Shown here one piece after another: positions 55,701 to 63,654 of a stretch of 64,000 nt of DNA. The stretch is taken from contig DATGID010000032.1 of assembly GCA_035307385.1 (NCBI GenBank), forward strand, positions 62,001 to 126,000, written 5' to 3'. The notes under the pieces were generated by a model. The model saw nothing but the letters and a program-made list of their open reading frames with translations, was not told the DNA's origin and searched no databases. Position 1 is the first letter of the stretch. The number at the start of each line of letters is the position of its first letter. The position numbers were made by a program, and so were the translations under genes. This DNA comes from DATBHW01 sp035307385. GTDB taxonomy: Bacteria > Chloroflexota > Ktedonobacteria > Ktedonobacterales > DATBGS01.

Positions 55701-55858
55701 AACACATAGGCGATGATCCAGGCGATAAGAGCACAGACAAAGGTCAGGACCAGCGCTGTGATAATCACCGGAACCTGAAAGAGCGCGTTAGAGATGTTTC
55801 TTAGGGTGTCGGCCAGCGAGGACGACGAATCCAGCAGTAACAGGGAATGCGCACTCAT
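52769..55858 (-). CDS. membrane protein with seven DUF2795 repeats
   Basis: A 1029-residue protein. The N-terminal part has four to five helices (residues about 30-190), then a domain of about 130 acidic residues, two more helices near 330-380, a Pro-rich linker with two copies of GAAHENPDIAEDT, and seven DUF2795 copies to the end (about 54330 down to 52800). The copies alternate between two types: A (HYLRGIHYPATREQLIAQAR) and B (RYLRGVRYPATRDQLLAHAR), as A-B, A-B, A-B, A. The start is the second of two ATGs behind GGAGGAGGG. Confidence 0.8.
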   Translation of the reverse strand: MSAHSLLLLDSSSSLADTLRNISNALFQVPVIITALVLTFVCALIAWIIAYVFLRPKEVCSMVCSIHFLLTIATIVLGLLGALGLIDHYFPGSLITGASVSLLVLAIPLFILVESFNYVVLSNKHARRHRDLRTPQDRNTRRGVVFLAPLALGVILLAVGIIVGTAVSTIAQVIVLLLVLWLLAIGAELLVLLLASRRRRRVEVLGDGAALNREELAAIWVSGFSSYRIGRGETVFTSETMTVEERETAWGTFTERVFVTEELILEEEGELDLIEVEEAETATYAVSGGGSAALALHGGHRNQRHPAQNRFFRRWGGALLLLLVAAVAVVAALVGAVAAAATVGIALAFLAPVLFLLIHRARRDSEMHFATATAQKISTVQYSAVAVQEAVVVAEPTQPTTPASRRTTGAQTAVPLHPARPVPVTPPLAEPEIPPKEEPEPPTLPSADAEVAGAAHENPDIAEDTIIGVGAAAAAGAILAGAAGAAHENPDIAEDTLLIGHTPVSEVSDRISITEFQHYLRGIHYPATREQLIAQARANNAPPNMIARLEVLEEGYTFVSVSEVMRGYAYHRYLRGVRYPATRDQLLAHARANNAPPKLISWLEGLEATVVFASLAEVLRSHTKHLEEKGEESADDATLLEAAPVATGAAAATDSAAADQVSASKGIRITEFQHYLHGVDYPATREQLIAQARANNAPPNMITRLEELDETHSFISVRDVMIGYAYHRYLRGATYPATRDQLLAHARANNAPKKLILWLETLSATVTFASLTEVVRSYATHHHDEEEIAEEAESGAGAATAAETPAAAAAPAVSSRIGIIEFQRYLHGVDYPATRAQLIEQARANNAPPNMIARLEELDETHSFINVRDVMIGYAYHRYLRGATYPATRDELLAHARANKAPGKLIGWLETLSETVTFASLTEVVRSYSTHHVEEDEEDEDDEKTVTIVPTSDEEEGLKGIGVREFAHYLRGIHYPATRDQLLTQARQNEAPANMIARLEGLPEHHRFTGMTDVMRGYGHHITDDETTQ

Positions 55859-56086
55859 CAGCATCCCTCCTCCAGATACAAGATAGTAAAAAATCAAGAA
55901 GCAGCCAAGAATCCATGCTGCCAGTATACAGGCAAGGATGCCTGCCGGTCAAGGGTTTAGGACTACGCACAAGTGCTGAGTCTTGCCCAACCAAAAAGCC
56001 GATGCAACCTGCTTCTATAGCTGGTACGTATAATAGAGAGGAAGGGATGTGAGGGCACAGGCCGAGGGGGCATGAAAGGCAGGCTG

Positions 56087-56725
56087 ATGATGTCGAATAT
56101 GCGGTATCGCAAGCCCAGCGTGAGTTCGCTGCTGGGCATTACCAGGTTGAAGAAGCGCGTGAAGAAGGCGCTTGGCATCAACAAAGTGCTTGCACCCTTT
56201 CGCGCGGTGAGCAACTATCAACGGCGCATGCTGCGGCGGGCGGGCTATTACAGGCCAGAACTGAAGATGATGCGCGCGGTGAAGCGCGGGCAAGCGCCAG
56301 GGCCAATCGGGCCGCTCCAGGTGGGCGAGGGCGAACACGAAGCTGGCGGCAAGGGGCTGGACAGCAGCGCCCTGCTGATGGCGGCCATGCTGACAAAGGG
56401 CGAGGACAAAGCAGCGGGTCACAAGAAGGGCGGCAATGGGCCGAATCTGGCCGAGGCGATGCTGCTGGCGTCGGCGATGAAGGGGACGGATGAGGCGCAC
56501 GCGCCCCATGCCAGGCACGCCGCCGACGCGCCCGCGTCAAAAGAGAAACCCGCGCACGCGGCACACAGCGCTGCCCATCCGCGCGCCAGGAGCGCAAAAG
56601 GCAAGCATCACGCGGAGCAGCCAGCGCCTAAAACCCATCGGGGCTTGCGCCTCTTTGGCCTGGTGCTGGTGGCCCTCGGTGTGGCTGCGGCTATCGTGGC
56701 CGTCTGGTACTATTGGATAATCTGA
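56087..56725 (+). CDS. basic tail-anchored protein
   Basis: Residues 1-75 are strongly basic, the middle is Ala/His/Lys-rich and disordered, and one hydrophobic helix ends the protein (LFGLVLVALGVAAAIVAVWYYW). It should be inserted by its C terminus with the basic part cytoplasmic. No family recognised. The start is chosen from the ATG pair after AAAGGCAGG. Confidence 0.6.
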   Translation: MMSNMRYRKPSVSSLLGITRLKKRVKKALGINKVLAPFRAVSNYQRRMLRRAGYYRPELKMMRAVKRGQAPGPIGPLQVGEGEHEAGGKGLDSSALLMAAMLTKGEDKAAGHKKGGNGPNLAEAMLLASAMKGTDEAHAPHARHAADAPASKEKPAHAAHSAAHPRARSAKGKHHAEQPAPKTHRGLRLFGLVLVALGVAAAIVAVWYYWII

Positions 56726-56785
56726 ACCAGGAGAGCGCCCGGAGATAGGCTGCTGGTTCTGTGCCTGGCCTGTGCGAAACGCTTA

Positions 56786-56823
56786 CCCCCAGGGAAGCTG
56801 TTTAGCCTCTCTGGGGGCATTTT
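56786..56823 (+). terminator. intrinsic terminator
   Basis: CCCCCAG/CTGGGGG stem (56786-56792 with 56811-56817) with an inner AGC pair and a TTTT tail. Confidence 0.65.
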
Positions 56824-56933
56824 GCGCCGCCTGACCAGCCCGGCGAGCAGGCCCGCGCAAATATGATCTAATACAAGGATAGAGACGCCAGAGACACGCG
56901 GGGAATGCGAGCGCTAGCAAGGAGGGGGATTCT

Positions 56934-58259
56934 GTGAACGACTTTATTTTTCTCGAAATTATCATCATTCTGGTCTTGATGCTTGCCAACGCTTTCTTTG
57001 CGGCCTCCGAGATTGCCATTGTGTCTTCCAGGCGCGGGCGGCTGCAACAGCAGGCGGATGCTGGCCGACGGACAGCCAAGCAGGCGCTTGATCTGGCCGA
57101 GCATCCTGATCGCTTTCTGGCAACCGTGCAGATTGGCATTACGTTGATCGGCACGTTTGCTTCGGCATTTGGCGGCGCGGAGATTGCCCAGGTTTTGGCG
57201 GGCTGGCTGCAAACGTTTCCGCTGCTGGCTCCCTACGCGCAAACGTTGGGATTGGTGATTGTGGTGGTGCTGATTACCTATCTCTCGCTGGTGATTGGGG
57301 AACTCGCGCCCAAACGGCTGGCGCTGCGCCATGCCGAGCGCATCGCCATGTTTGCCGCGCCGGTGATGCAGGCCATCGCGCGCATTGGGCGGCCTTTTGT
57401 GGCCTTGCTGACGGTTTCGGTGAATGTGGTGCTGCGCGTGCTGGGCCAGGGGCGCGCCGCGCAGCAGACGGTGACGGAAGAAGATGTGATCTATCTGGCG
57501 CAGGAAGCGACGACCAGCGGCAGCGTCGAGCCAGGGGAGGCGCAGCTTATTTCGCGCGTCTTTCAATTCACTGATCGCGTGGTGCGCACGGTGATGACGC
57601 CGCGCTCGGAGATTGTGGCGCTGGACGTGGAGATGCCGTTCAAACAGGCGGTGCAGGTGTTTATCAGTTCGGGCTATTCGCGCCTGCCGGTCTATCAGGA
57701 AACGCTGGACGCGGTGGTTGGCGTGGTCTTTGCCAAAGACTTGCTGCGGGCGCAGACGCTGGAGCAGCCGCCTGGGCTGCGCGATCTGGCCCACCCGGCT
57801 ATTTTTGTGCCTGAGCATCAACACATCGATGACTTGCTGGCGGTCTTCCGGCGCGAGGGCGAGCATCTGGCGCTGGTGGTCGATGAATATGGGCAGATTA
57901 CCGGCTTGCTGACGTTGGAAGATGTGCTGGAAGAACTGGTCGGCGAGATCGAAGACGAGTATGATGTGCCCGAGGAGCCTTCGATGGTGCGCCGCGACGA
58001 TGGAAGCTGGCTGGTGGATGGCAAAGAAGCCTACGATCGGGTGCGCGAGAAGATCGGGTTGTCAGCGGTCCCGCCAGCCGAACGCGGGTTGTATACCAGC
58101 CTGGCCGGTCTGGTGCTGGCGCGGCTGGGGCATATCCCGACGGTGGGGGAGACGCTGCGCGTGGGGAATTGGATGCTTGAGGTGGTCGATATGGATGGGC
58201 GGCGCATTGATCAGGTGTTGATTCGCCCGGTATCGGAAGCCGAGAAGGATAGCATATGA
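56934..58259 (+). CDS. CNNM/CBS-domain membrane protein (CorC/HlyC family)
   Basis: A 441-residue protein with a DUF21 (CNNM) transmembrane domain (residues 1-190), a CBS pair (MTPRSEIVALDVEMPFKQAV to TGLLTLEDVLEELVGEIEDE) and a C-terminal CorC_HlyC domain (RDDGSWLVDGKEAYDRV). Members handle magnesium or other divalent cations and were once called hemolysins. GTG start with AAGGAGGGGG upstream. It overlaps folC by four bases. Confidence 0.9.
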   Translation: MNDFIFLEIIIILVLMLANAFFAASEIAIVSSRRGRLQQQADAGRRTAKQALDLAEHPDRFLATVQIGITLIGTFASAFGGAEIAQVLAGWLQTFPLLAPYAQTLGLVIVVVLITYLSLVIGELAPKRLALRHAERIAMFAAPVMQAIARIGRPFVALLTVSVNVVLRVLGQGRAAQQTVTEEDVIYLAQEATTSGSVEPGEAQLISRVFQFTDRVVRTVMTPRSEIVALDVEMPFKQAVQVFISSGYSRLPVYQETLDAVVGVVFAKDLLRAQTLEQPPGLRDLAHPAIFVPEHQHIDDLLAVFRREGEHLALVVDEYGQITGLLTLEDVLEELVGEIEDEYDVPEEPSMVRRDDGSWLVDGKEAYDRVREKIGLSAVPPAERGLYTSLAGLVLARLGHIPTVGETLRVGNWMLEVVDMDGRRIDQVLIRPVSEAEKDSI

Positions 58260-59638
58260 GCTGGAAAGCGTCCTATGACGCGGCGGTGCAATCGTTGTAT
58301 GCGTTGATTCACCCTGCCGATGTTGCGCCGCCCTTTGGGCATGGCCCGCAGGCGGCAGCGCAGCGGTTGGAGATGATGCGCCACCTGCTGGAATTGCTGG
58401 GCAATCCGCAGGACCGCTTTCGTGCTGTGCATGTGACGGGGACCAGCGGCAAGGGGTCGACGGCGACGATGATTGCCGAGGTGCTGCGCCAGGCCGGTTT
58501 GCGTGTGGGCCTCTATTCCAAGCCGCATGTGCAGCTTCCGCTGGAGCGTATCGTGATCGATGGACGCCAGATGCATCCTGCCGCGTTTGTCGATCTGGTG
58601 GCGGAGTTTCAGGCAGCGGCAGAGCGGCTAGCGGCGCGCGATGACTATGCCCCGACGTATACGCAGGCGCTGGTGGCGCTGGCGCTGCTGGCCTTTGCGC
58701 GGGCGAACGTGGATGTGGCTGTGGTGGAGGTCGGCGTCGGGGGGAGGCTGGACGATACGAATGTGGTGCACCCGCTGACGGCGACGATCACCAGCGTGGG
58801 CTACGATCATATGAACTTCCTCGGCCCGACGCTGGAGGATGTCGCCCGCGAAAAAGCCGGAATTATCAAAGAGGGCGCGCCAGCCATCAGCGGCAGGATC
58901 GAGCGAAGACCAGCAGCGGTGATTGCGAAGGCGGCAAAGGCGGTAGGCTCGTCGCTAGCGGTGCTGGGCCGTGACTTTCATATGGTTCCGCTGGGCATCG
59001 ATCTGACGGGCGGGCGCTTGCGCTATGTGGACAGGGAAGGCATGCTGACGCCGCTTCAAGTGGGGCTGCTGGGTGCCCATCAACTTACCAACGCGGCGGT
59101 GGCTGTGGCAACGGTGCGCGCCGCCGAGCCGCGCCTGGGCCGCGCGATTCCGCTGGATGCTTACGCGCGCGGGCTGAAACAAGCCTGGCTGCCGGGGCGG
59201 CTGGAGATTGTGCAGCGCGATCCGCTGGTGCTGCTGGATGCCGCACACAACGCGCAGAAGGCGCAGGCGCTGCGCGAGTCGCTGGACGCGCTGACAGCGG
59301 GACGGCCCCGCGTGCTGGTGTTGGGCATTCTGGCGGACAAGGCCAGCGAAGAGATGATCGATGTGCTGGCCCCTGGCGCGCAGGCGGTGGTTGTCACCAG
59401 GCCGCCGGTCATCGGCAGCAAACAGGCTGAAACGCTGGAGCGTCTGGCTGACCTGGCCCGCCAGTTCACCAGCCATGTGCTGGCGGAGCCTGACCCGCTG
59501 CGCGCGGTCGAACTGGCGCTAGGCGAAACGCCCGCCGACGGCGTGCTCTGCGTGACCGGCTCGCTCTATCTGATCGGCGCGGTGCGCGGGCGCTGGTTCC
59601 CGGAAGAGACGCTGCTGGCGCGGGCTGCCGAGAGGTAA
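58256..59638 (+). CDS. folC: folylpolyglutamate synthase / dihydrofolate synthase
   Basis: A Mur-ligase-family enzyme: P-loop VTGTSGKGST, the SKPHVQLPLERIVI segment, VEVGVGGRLDDTNVV, and the C-terminal domain WLPGRLEIVQRDPLVLLDAA. It adds glutamate to dihydropteroate or folates. Translationally coupled to the CNNM gene. Length typical. Confidence 0.92.
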   Translation: MSWKASYDAAVQSLYALIHPADVAPPFGHGPQAAAQRLEMMRHLLELLGNPQDRFRAVHVTGTSGKGSTATMIAEVLRQAGLRVGLYSKPHVQLPLERIVIDGRQMHPAAFVDLVAEFQAAAERLAARDDYAPTYTQALVALALLAFARANVDVAVVEVGVGGRLDDTNVVHPLTATITSVGYDHMNFLGPTLEDVAREKAGIIKEGAPAISGRIERRPAAVIAKAAKAVGSSLAVLGRDFHMVPLGIDLTGGRLRYVDREGMLTPLQVGLLGAHQLTNAAVAVATVRAAEPRLGRAIPLDAYARGLKQAWLPGRLEIVQRDPLVLLDAAHNAQKAQALRESLDALTAGRPRVLVLGILADKASEEMIDVLAPGAQAVVVTRPPVIGSKQAETLERLADLARQFTSHVLAEPDPLRAVELALGETPADGVLCVTGSLYLIGAVRGRWFPEETLLARAAER

Positions 59639-59717
59639 GAAGAAACGCATCCACGCGCTTATGTTGTTTCTACCACTTTGATGTATGCAGCCAGCATCGC
59701 AAGAGCAATAAGCAGAG

Positions 59718-60218
59718 CTACTCACGTTCGGGCAGCGGCGGCGGGCGCAGCGGCACGGGCGAAGATTGGATGATAGAGGTGGTGGTTGAGCCATACAGCA
59801 GAAAGCTATCGAGCAGCCGGTCAAGCTGGTCGATAGCCGGAATGTGGACCTTGAGGATGAAGCAATCTTCCCCGGTGACGCGGTGACATTCCACGACTTC
59901 GGGAATCTGCTGGGCCAGTTCGGCCACTCTGGGCAACTGACCCGGATTCGGGCGGATGCGCACGTAGGCGGCAATCGGCAAGCCCAGCGCTGCCGGGTTG
60001 AGTTCCAGGCGATAGCCGCGAATGATTCCCGCTTCCTCCAGACGGCGCACGCGCTCTGTCACTGCTGGTGACGACATGCCGATGCGGCGGCCCAATTCGG
60101 ACATGGGCAGGCGCGGGTCGCGCTGAAGTTCCTCCAGGATGCGCGTGTTGACGGCATCAAGCTCCGTATGCCAGTCGGTATAGGTAAATACCCGTTTTTC
60201 CTTTAAACTCTCAGGCAT
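59718..60218 (-). CDS. Lrp/AsnC-family regulator
   Basis: A 166-residue regulator: N-terminal HTH_AsnC (LDAVNTRILEELQRDPRLPM, GRRIGMSSPAVTERVRRLEE) and a C-terminal RAM ligand domain (AYVRIRPNPGQLPRVAELAQ, TGEDCFILKVHI). The start MPESLKE has AAGGAG upstream; the ATG at 60266 has none. It is divergent from the RhtA-type exporter, the usual arrangement for amino-acid export control. Confidence 0.88.
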   Translation of the reverse strand: MPESLKEKRVFTYTDWHTELDAVNTRILEELQRDPRLPMSELGRRIGMSSPAVTERVRRLEEAGIIRGYRLELNPAALGLPIAAYVRIRPNPGQLPRVAELAQQIPEVVECHRVTGEDCFILKVHIPAIDQLDRLLDSFLLYGSTTTSIIQSSPVPLRPPPLPERE

Positions 60219-60305
60219 CTCTTTGCTATCTCCTTCGATTTTGTATGTATTTTCGCTGATTTGCATTGTACCATAGAAAGGAAGAAATCAGCGCGAGGAG
60301 ATGCT

Positions 60306-61199
60306 ATGCTGCACGCGAAAAAAGCCAGTGTGCCTGCCAGAGTTCCGCCGCACGCCTACTTTTTGGTGAGCGCCGTCTTTCATTATCTCGGTCCGGCCTT
60401 TGCTGTTTTGCTTTTCGCCAATGTTTCGGTGCTGGGCGTGGCGTGGTTCCGCATCGCCAGCGCCGCCGTGGTCTTTGCCGTCTGGCGTCGGCCCTGGCGG
60501 CAGTTTATGGGGCTGCCATGGGTGAAGCTGCGCGTGCTGCTGGCGCTGGGGGTGGTGCTGGGGCTGATGAACGCCTGCTTTTATCTCGCCATTGCGCGGC
60601 TGCCATTGGGGACGGTTGGCGCGATAGAGTTTATTGGCCCGATTACGCTGGCGGCGCTGGGCGCGCGTACCCGGCGCAATATCTCGGCCCTGGCGCTGGC
60701 GGCAGCGGGCGGTTTGCTGCTGGCCGATGTGCGCTTTGCGGGCGAGCCGCTGGGCTTTGTGTTTGCCATTGCCAACTGTCTGCTTTTCATGCTCTACGTG
60801 GTGCTGGGCCACCGCATCGCGCAGGATGGCGGCGCGGCAGGCATCGATCGGCTGGGGGCGGCGATGCTGGTCGCGCTGGTGACGATTACGCCGCTGGGCC
60901 TGGCGGGCGCGCTGCCTGCCATGACGCAGCCCTGGCTTATCCTGGCGGGTGTGGGTGTGGGCGTGTGTTCTTCGGTCATTCCCTACGTCTGCGATCAATT
61001 GGCGATGGCCCGCCTGCCGCGCGCTACGTTTGCGCTGTTGCTGTCGCTGCTGCCTGCTTCGGCAACGCTGATCGGCGTGGTGGTCCTGCGGCAGTTTCCG
61101 ACGCCGCTGGAGATTGCGGGCATTTTGCTGGTTGCCGGTGGCGTGGCGCTGCACCAGGAAGCCGACGTGTTGCCGAAAGAACGTGCGAAAGGCCAATGA
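60306..61199 (+). CDS. EamA/RhtA-family exporter
   Basis: A ten-helix drug/metabolite transporter. The two EamA halves are seen: ANVSVLGVAWFRIASAAVVF and LPLGTVGAIEFIGPITLAAL, with YVCDQLAMARLPRATFALLL in the second. The sequence resembles threonine/homoserine exporter RhtA. GAGGAG lies five bases before the ATG. Likely regulated by the divergent AsnC protein. Confidence 0.87.
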   Translation: MLHAKKASVPARVPPHAYFLVSAVFHYLGPAFAVLLFANVSVLGVAWFRIASAAVVFAVWRRPWRQFMGLPWVKLRVLLALGVVLGLMNACFYLAIARLPLGTVGAIEFIGPITLAALGARTRRNISALALAAAGGLLLADVRFAGEPLGFVFAIANCLLFMLYVVLGHRIAQDGGAAGIDRLGAAMLVALVTITPLGLAGALPAMTQPWLILAGVGVGVCSSVIPYVCDQLAMARLPRATFALLLSLLPASATLIGVVVLRQFPTPLEIAGILLVAGGVALHQEADVLPKERAKGQ

Positions 61200-61218
61200 G
61201 GAAGGTTGAGCGGAGGCG

Positions 61219-61860
61219 CTACAAGGAAGATATTGGTAGAAGCGAAACTTCTACCCAGCGCCAATCTCGTAAATTGGCTTTGATTGGATTATGAGCAACA
61301 TACTCTATTAGACGCCAAAGCGTTCGCTCATCTTGGATAAGATGGTCGTAATATTCTCGCTGCCAGAAGGTTCCCTGGAGACCCAAGACCCGATGAGCCT
61401 GGTTGGCAGTGAACGACTTCCAAGAATGCAGAATGGAAGCCAAGGTATAGGGGTCTATTGGTTCTAGCACCGCATGAACGTGATTGGGCATGATACACCA
61501 GGCATAAAGATAATAGCGGCTGCCACGGAAGTAGCGTAATGCCTGGGCTGCTATATCAGCAATAGTAGGATTTGCCAGGTGACAAGCGCCCGCGCCGCTG
61601 TCCAGATAACGTTGAATGCGCATCGAGAAAAGCCGATTCAGTCGCGCCTGCTCTTCATTGGTTAAGGTCTTTCCGCCCGGTCGTGCCTTTGCCAGCAGCG
61701 CTTCTCGTTCGGCTTCATAGGACGCCAACACCGATTGAGGAAGGGCGTCCGCCAGGCGAAAAGTGACAAAATACGTAGCGCCGCGTCTTTCCCAATGAGG
61801 AAGATACCCGCGATCACGAAGGGAAGTATCTGCTTCTCCACGTTCTGTCACATTGCTCAT
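61219..61860 (-). CDS. REP-associated tyrosine transposase (RAYT, Y1 transposase)
   Basis: A 213-residue HUH nuclease: the two histidines are in MPNHVHAVLE, and the catalytic tyrosine is in REYYDHLIQDE near residue 160. The N-terminal RGATYFVTFRLADALP pattern and a C-terminal region are those of RAYT proteins, which act on short REP hairpins with a 5' GTAG. Such hairpins lie 57 bases upstream of its start (61917-62042). The gene is intact. Confidence 0.88.
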   Translation of the reverse strand: MSNVTERGEADTSLRDRGYLPHWERRGATYFVTFRLADALPQSVLASYEAEREALLAKARPGGKTLTNEEQARLNRLFSMRIQRYLDSGAGACHLANPTIADIAAQALRYFRGSRYYLYAWCIMPNHVHAVLEPIDPYTLASILHSWKSFTANQAHRVLGLQGTFWQREYYDHLIQDERTLWRLIEYVAHNPIKANLRDWRWVEVSLLPISSL

Positions 61861-61916
61861 TTCCTTTTCCCTTCTGGAAAGTATCCCCCCGTTCGCTGTC
61901 TGCTTGCAAGGCCGTT

Positions 61917-62042
61917 GGTAGCGCCGCCTTCCAGGCGGCTATCCGCTGGCATGCGGTGAGGCTGCGCAACAAGCCGGAACGTCCACACTAGCGGCGCGTT
62001 TTGCCCCAACTCCGCCCCTGCCGCCTGGAAGGCGGCGCTACC
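61917..62042. repeat. inverted pair of REP hairpins (BIME-like)
   Basis: A perfect 23-bp inverse pair (61917-61939 and 62020-62042). Each arm is itself GTAG, C, then a hairpin GCCGCCT-TCC-AGGCGGC: the GTAG foot and following stem of a classical REP. The same unit occurs at 45369-45388 and 45451-45470. Confidence 0.85.
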
Positions 62043-62069
62043 AAGGGCGTTCGAGTAGATGTGCTGTTA

Positions 62070-62762
62070 CTACTTCTTCCGCCGGAAGCGATAGCTATAC
62101 CACTCAGCCCCTTTTTCGGACAGTTCCTCTAGCCTGTTCATGTGCGCAAATTGCCTCAATTCTTCAACAGATTTTTGATTGGACCCGCTAGATGCATCAG
62201 ATGTCCTCCTAATTCGCTCAGAGTAGGGATGTGCTTTATAAAAGACTTCGCCGTTAGCAGTATTAGTGATTTGGAAGTAGAAGAGACCCAAAATAGAGCG
62301 ATGCCCTGTGATTTCAAAGTGTTCGTACTTCTCATCAATAGGCTGTAATCCCTTACTAGATGGAGGTTGCTCCGAACGAATAAGATCAAGCTCCGCTGCC
62401 ACCGATTGAGCAGCCCCTACGCTGCTCAAACCAATCACATCGAGCATTTGATATGTTCTAAGAAACCCTTTAATCTCTGTTGATTTATGTATAATGCTGA
62501 TGATGCGTTTATGCCCCGCTAGAGCAAGCTGAATTTCCTTCTGGACCCACTTAGAAGCCAAGGAATCTGGCGTTAATACAACCAAGAATACATCTCGTCC
62601 CTCTAGCTCGGTTTCTATGGTTGGAATCCACTCATCTCCTAAGTCTAAATTGCGTTTGTCGTACCACACGTCAACGCCATGGCGTTTGAGTTCGTCAACA
62701 AAGGCGCTGCACCAGATGTTATCTTTGTGGCTGTGGCTGAGAAAAATGCGCAAGTCGCTCAT
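62070..62762 (-). CDS. TIR-domain protein
   Basis: Residues 1-130 are a TIR domain: IFLSHSHKDNIWCSAFVDEL, DVWYDKRNLDLGDEW and SKWVQKEIQLALAG, the last with the glutamate used by TIR NADases. The C-terminal 100 residues (YEHFEITGHRSILGLFYFQI) are a separate domain that I do not recognise. The gene is visibly more AT-rich than its neighbours, which suggests transfer. Next to the REP/RAYT region; no partner defence gene is seen. Confidence 0.85.
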   Translation of the reverse strand: MSDLRIFLSHSHKDNIWCSAFVDELKRHGVDVWYDKRNLDLGDEWIPTIETELEGRDVFLVVLTPDSLASKWVQKEIQLALAGHKRIISIIHKSTEIKGFLRTYQMLDVIGLSSVGAAQSVAAELDLIRSEQPPSSKGLQPIDEKYEHFEITGHRSILGLFYFQITNTANGEVFYKAHPYSERIRRTSDASSGSNQKSVEELRQFAHMNRLEELSEKGAEWYSYRFRRKK

Positions 62763-62901
62763 CTATGCTTCCCCTGGTCAAAATGAGCACGCTTATCAAT
62801 CGCTGCCCTATTGTAAAGCAGAGAAGCAAGAATCGCAAGAGAAGCAAGAGAGTCTGCTCAAGGGGACCTTTCACCAGCCGCCAACCATAGGCCCAAGCGG
62901 C

Positions 62902-63492
62902 CTATGGTTGGCTTGGAGGTGACGGGGGCGGCTGCGGAGCCGCTGCGGGCGGTGGCGTGGCGGGCGGTTGGTTCGGTTGAGCAGCAGCAGGCCCGCTGGT
63001 GGCATAGGTTCTTCCAATGAAGCCGCCCAGGACCCCCAGACCGGCCCCCAACAACAGCGCCAGGATGGCATCTCTTCCGGCAAGCAAGAGCAGGGAGACG
63101 ATGATCGAGGCCACTGAACTGACGCTGACCGAAGGCCTGTAGGTGAGCGAATACGAGTAGATGACCAGTACGATGTCGATCACGATCAGCACCAGCCCAC
63201 CCACCAGCCCGGCCCAGAAACCGGCAAGCCCGCCGATGTCTACCCTGCCCGTTTGCTGCGCGGTGCGCCAGCCAGCAAAAAAGAACGCAGCGAATCCGAT
63301 CAAATAGACCAGCACATTGTTGCCAGTGAGCGGGCTGACGGGCGAGAAGCCGAAGCGACCAGCATACGGCACAAAGCCCAGGCACAAATTGAGCACCAGG
63401 GCGGCAATACCGAGGCCGCCTCCAAAGAGCAATCCCTGGCGAAACGCGATGCGCCTCGGTGTCATCGGTGGGGTAGGGGCGGGCGCTGCCAT
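62902..63492 (-). CDS. membrane protein with Pro-rich tail
   Basis: A 196-residue protein starting MAAPAPTPPMTPRRIAF, with about five helices (from residues 20, 56, 86, 116 and 140) and a Pro/Ala-rich tail. AAGGAGG precedes the ATG. A 13-bp hairpin (62880-62892 with 62900-62912) overlaps its stop. No family recognised. Confidence 0.65.
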   Translation of the reverse strand: MAAPAPTPPMTPRRIAFRQGLLFGGGLGIAALVLNLCLGFVPYAGRFGFSPVSPLTGNNVLVYLIGFAAFFFAGWRTAQQTGRVDIGGLAGFWAGLVGGLVLIVIDIVLVIYSYSLTYRPSVSVSSVASIIVSLLLLAGRDAILALLLGAGLGVLGGFIGRTYATSGPAAAQPNQPPATPPPAAAPQPPPSPPSQP

Positions 63493-63654
63493 ACGCAATC
63501 CTCCTTGATGAAACGTGTGGGCCTCCCTGTAACCGACCTGGCTGCATTTTAGCTGTGGTAAGAGGAAGCCCGACAATAAGCTCTTCAATACTATCATATC
63601 TGGCTGGAGTGCCGCTGCCCCTGGCGGTGCTCCAGCCAGATACGTTGGTCTGGC

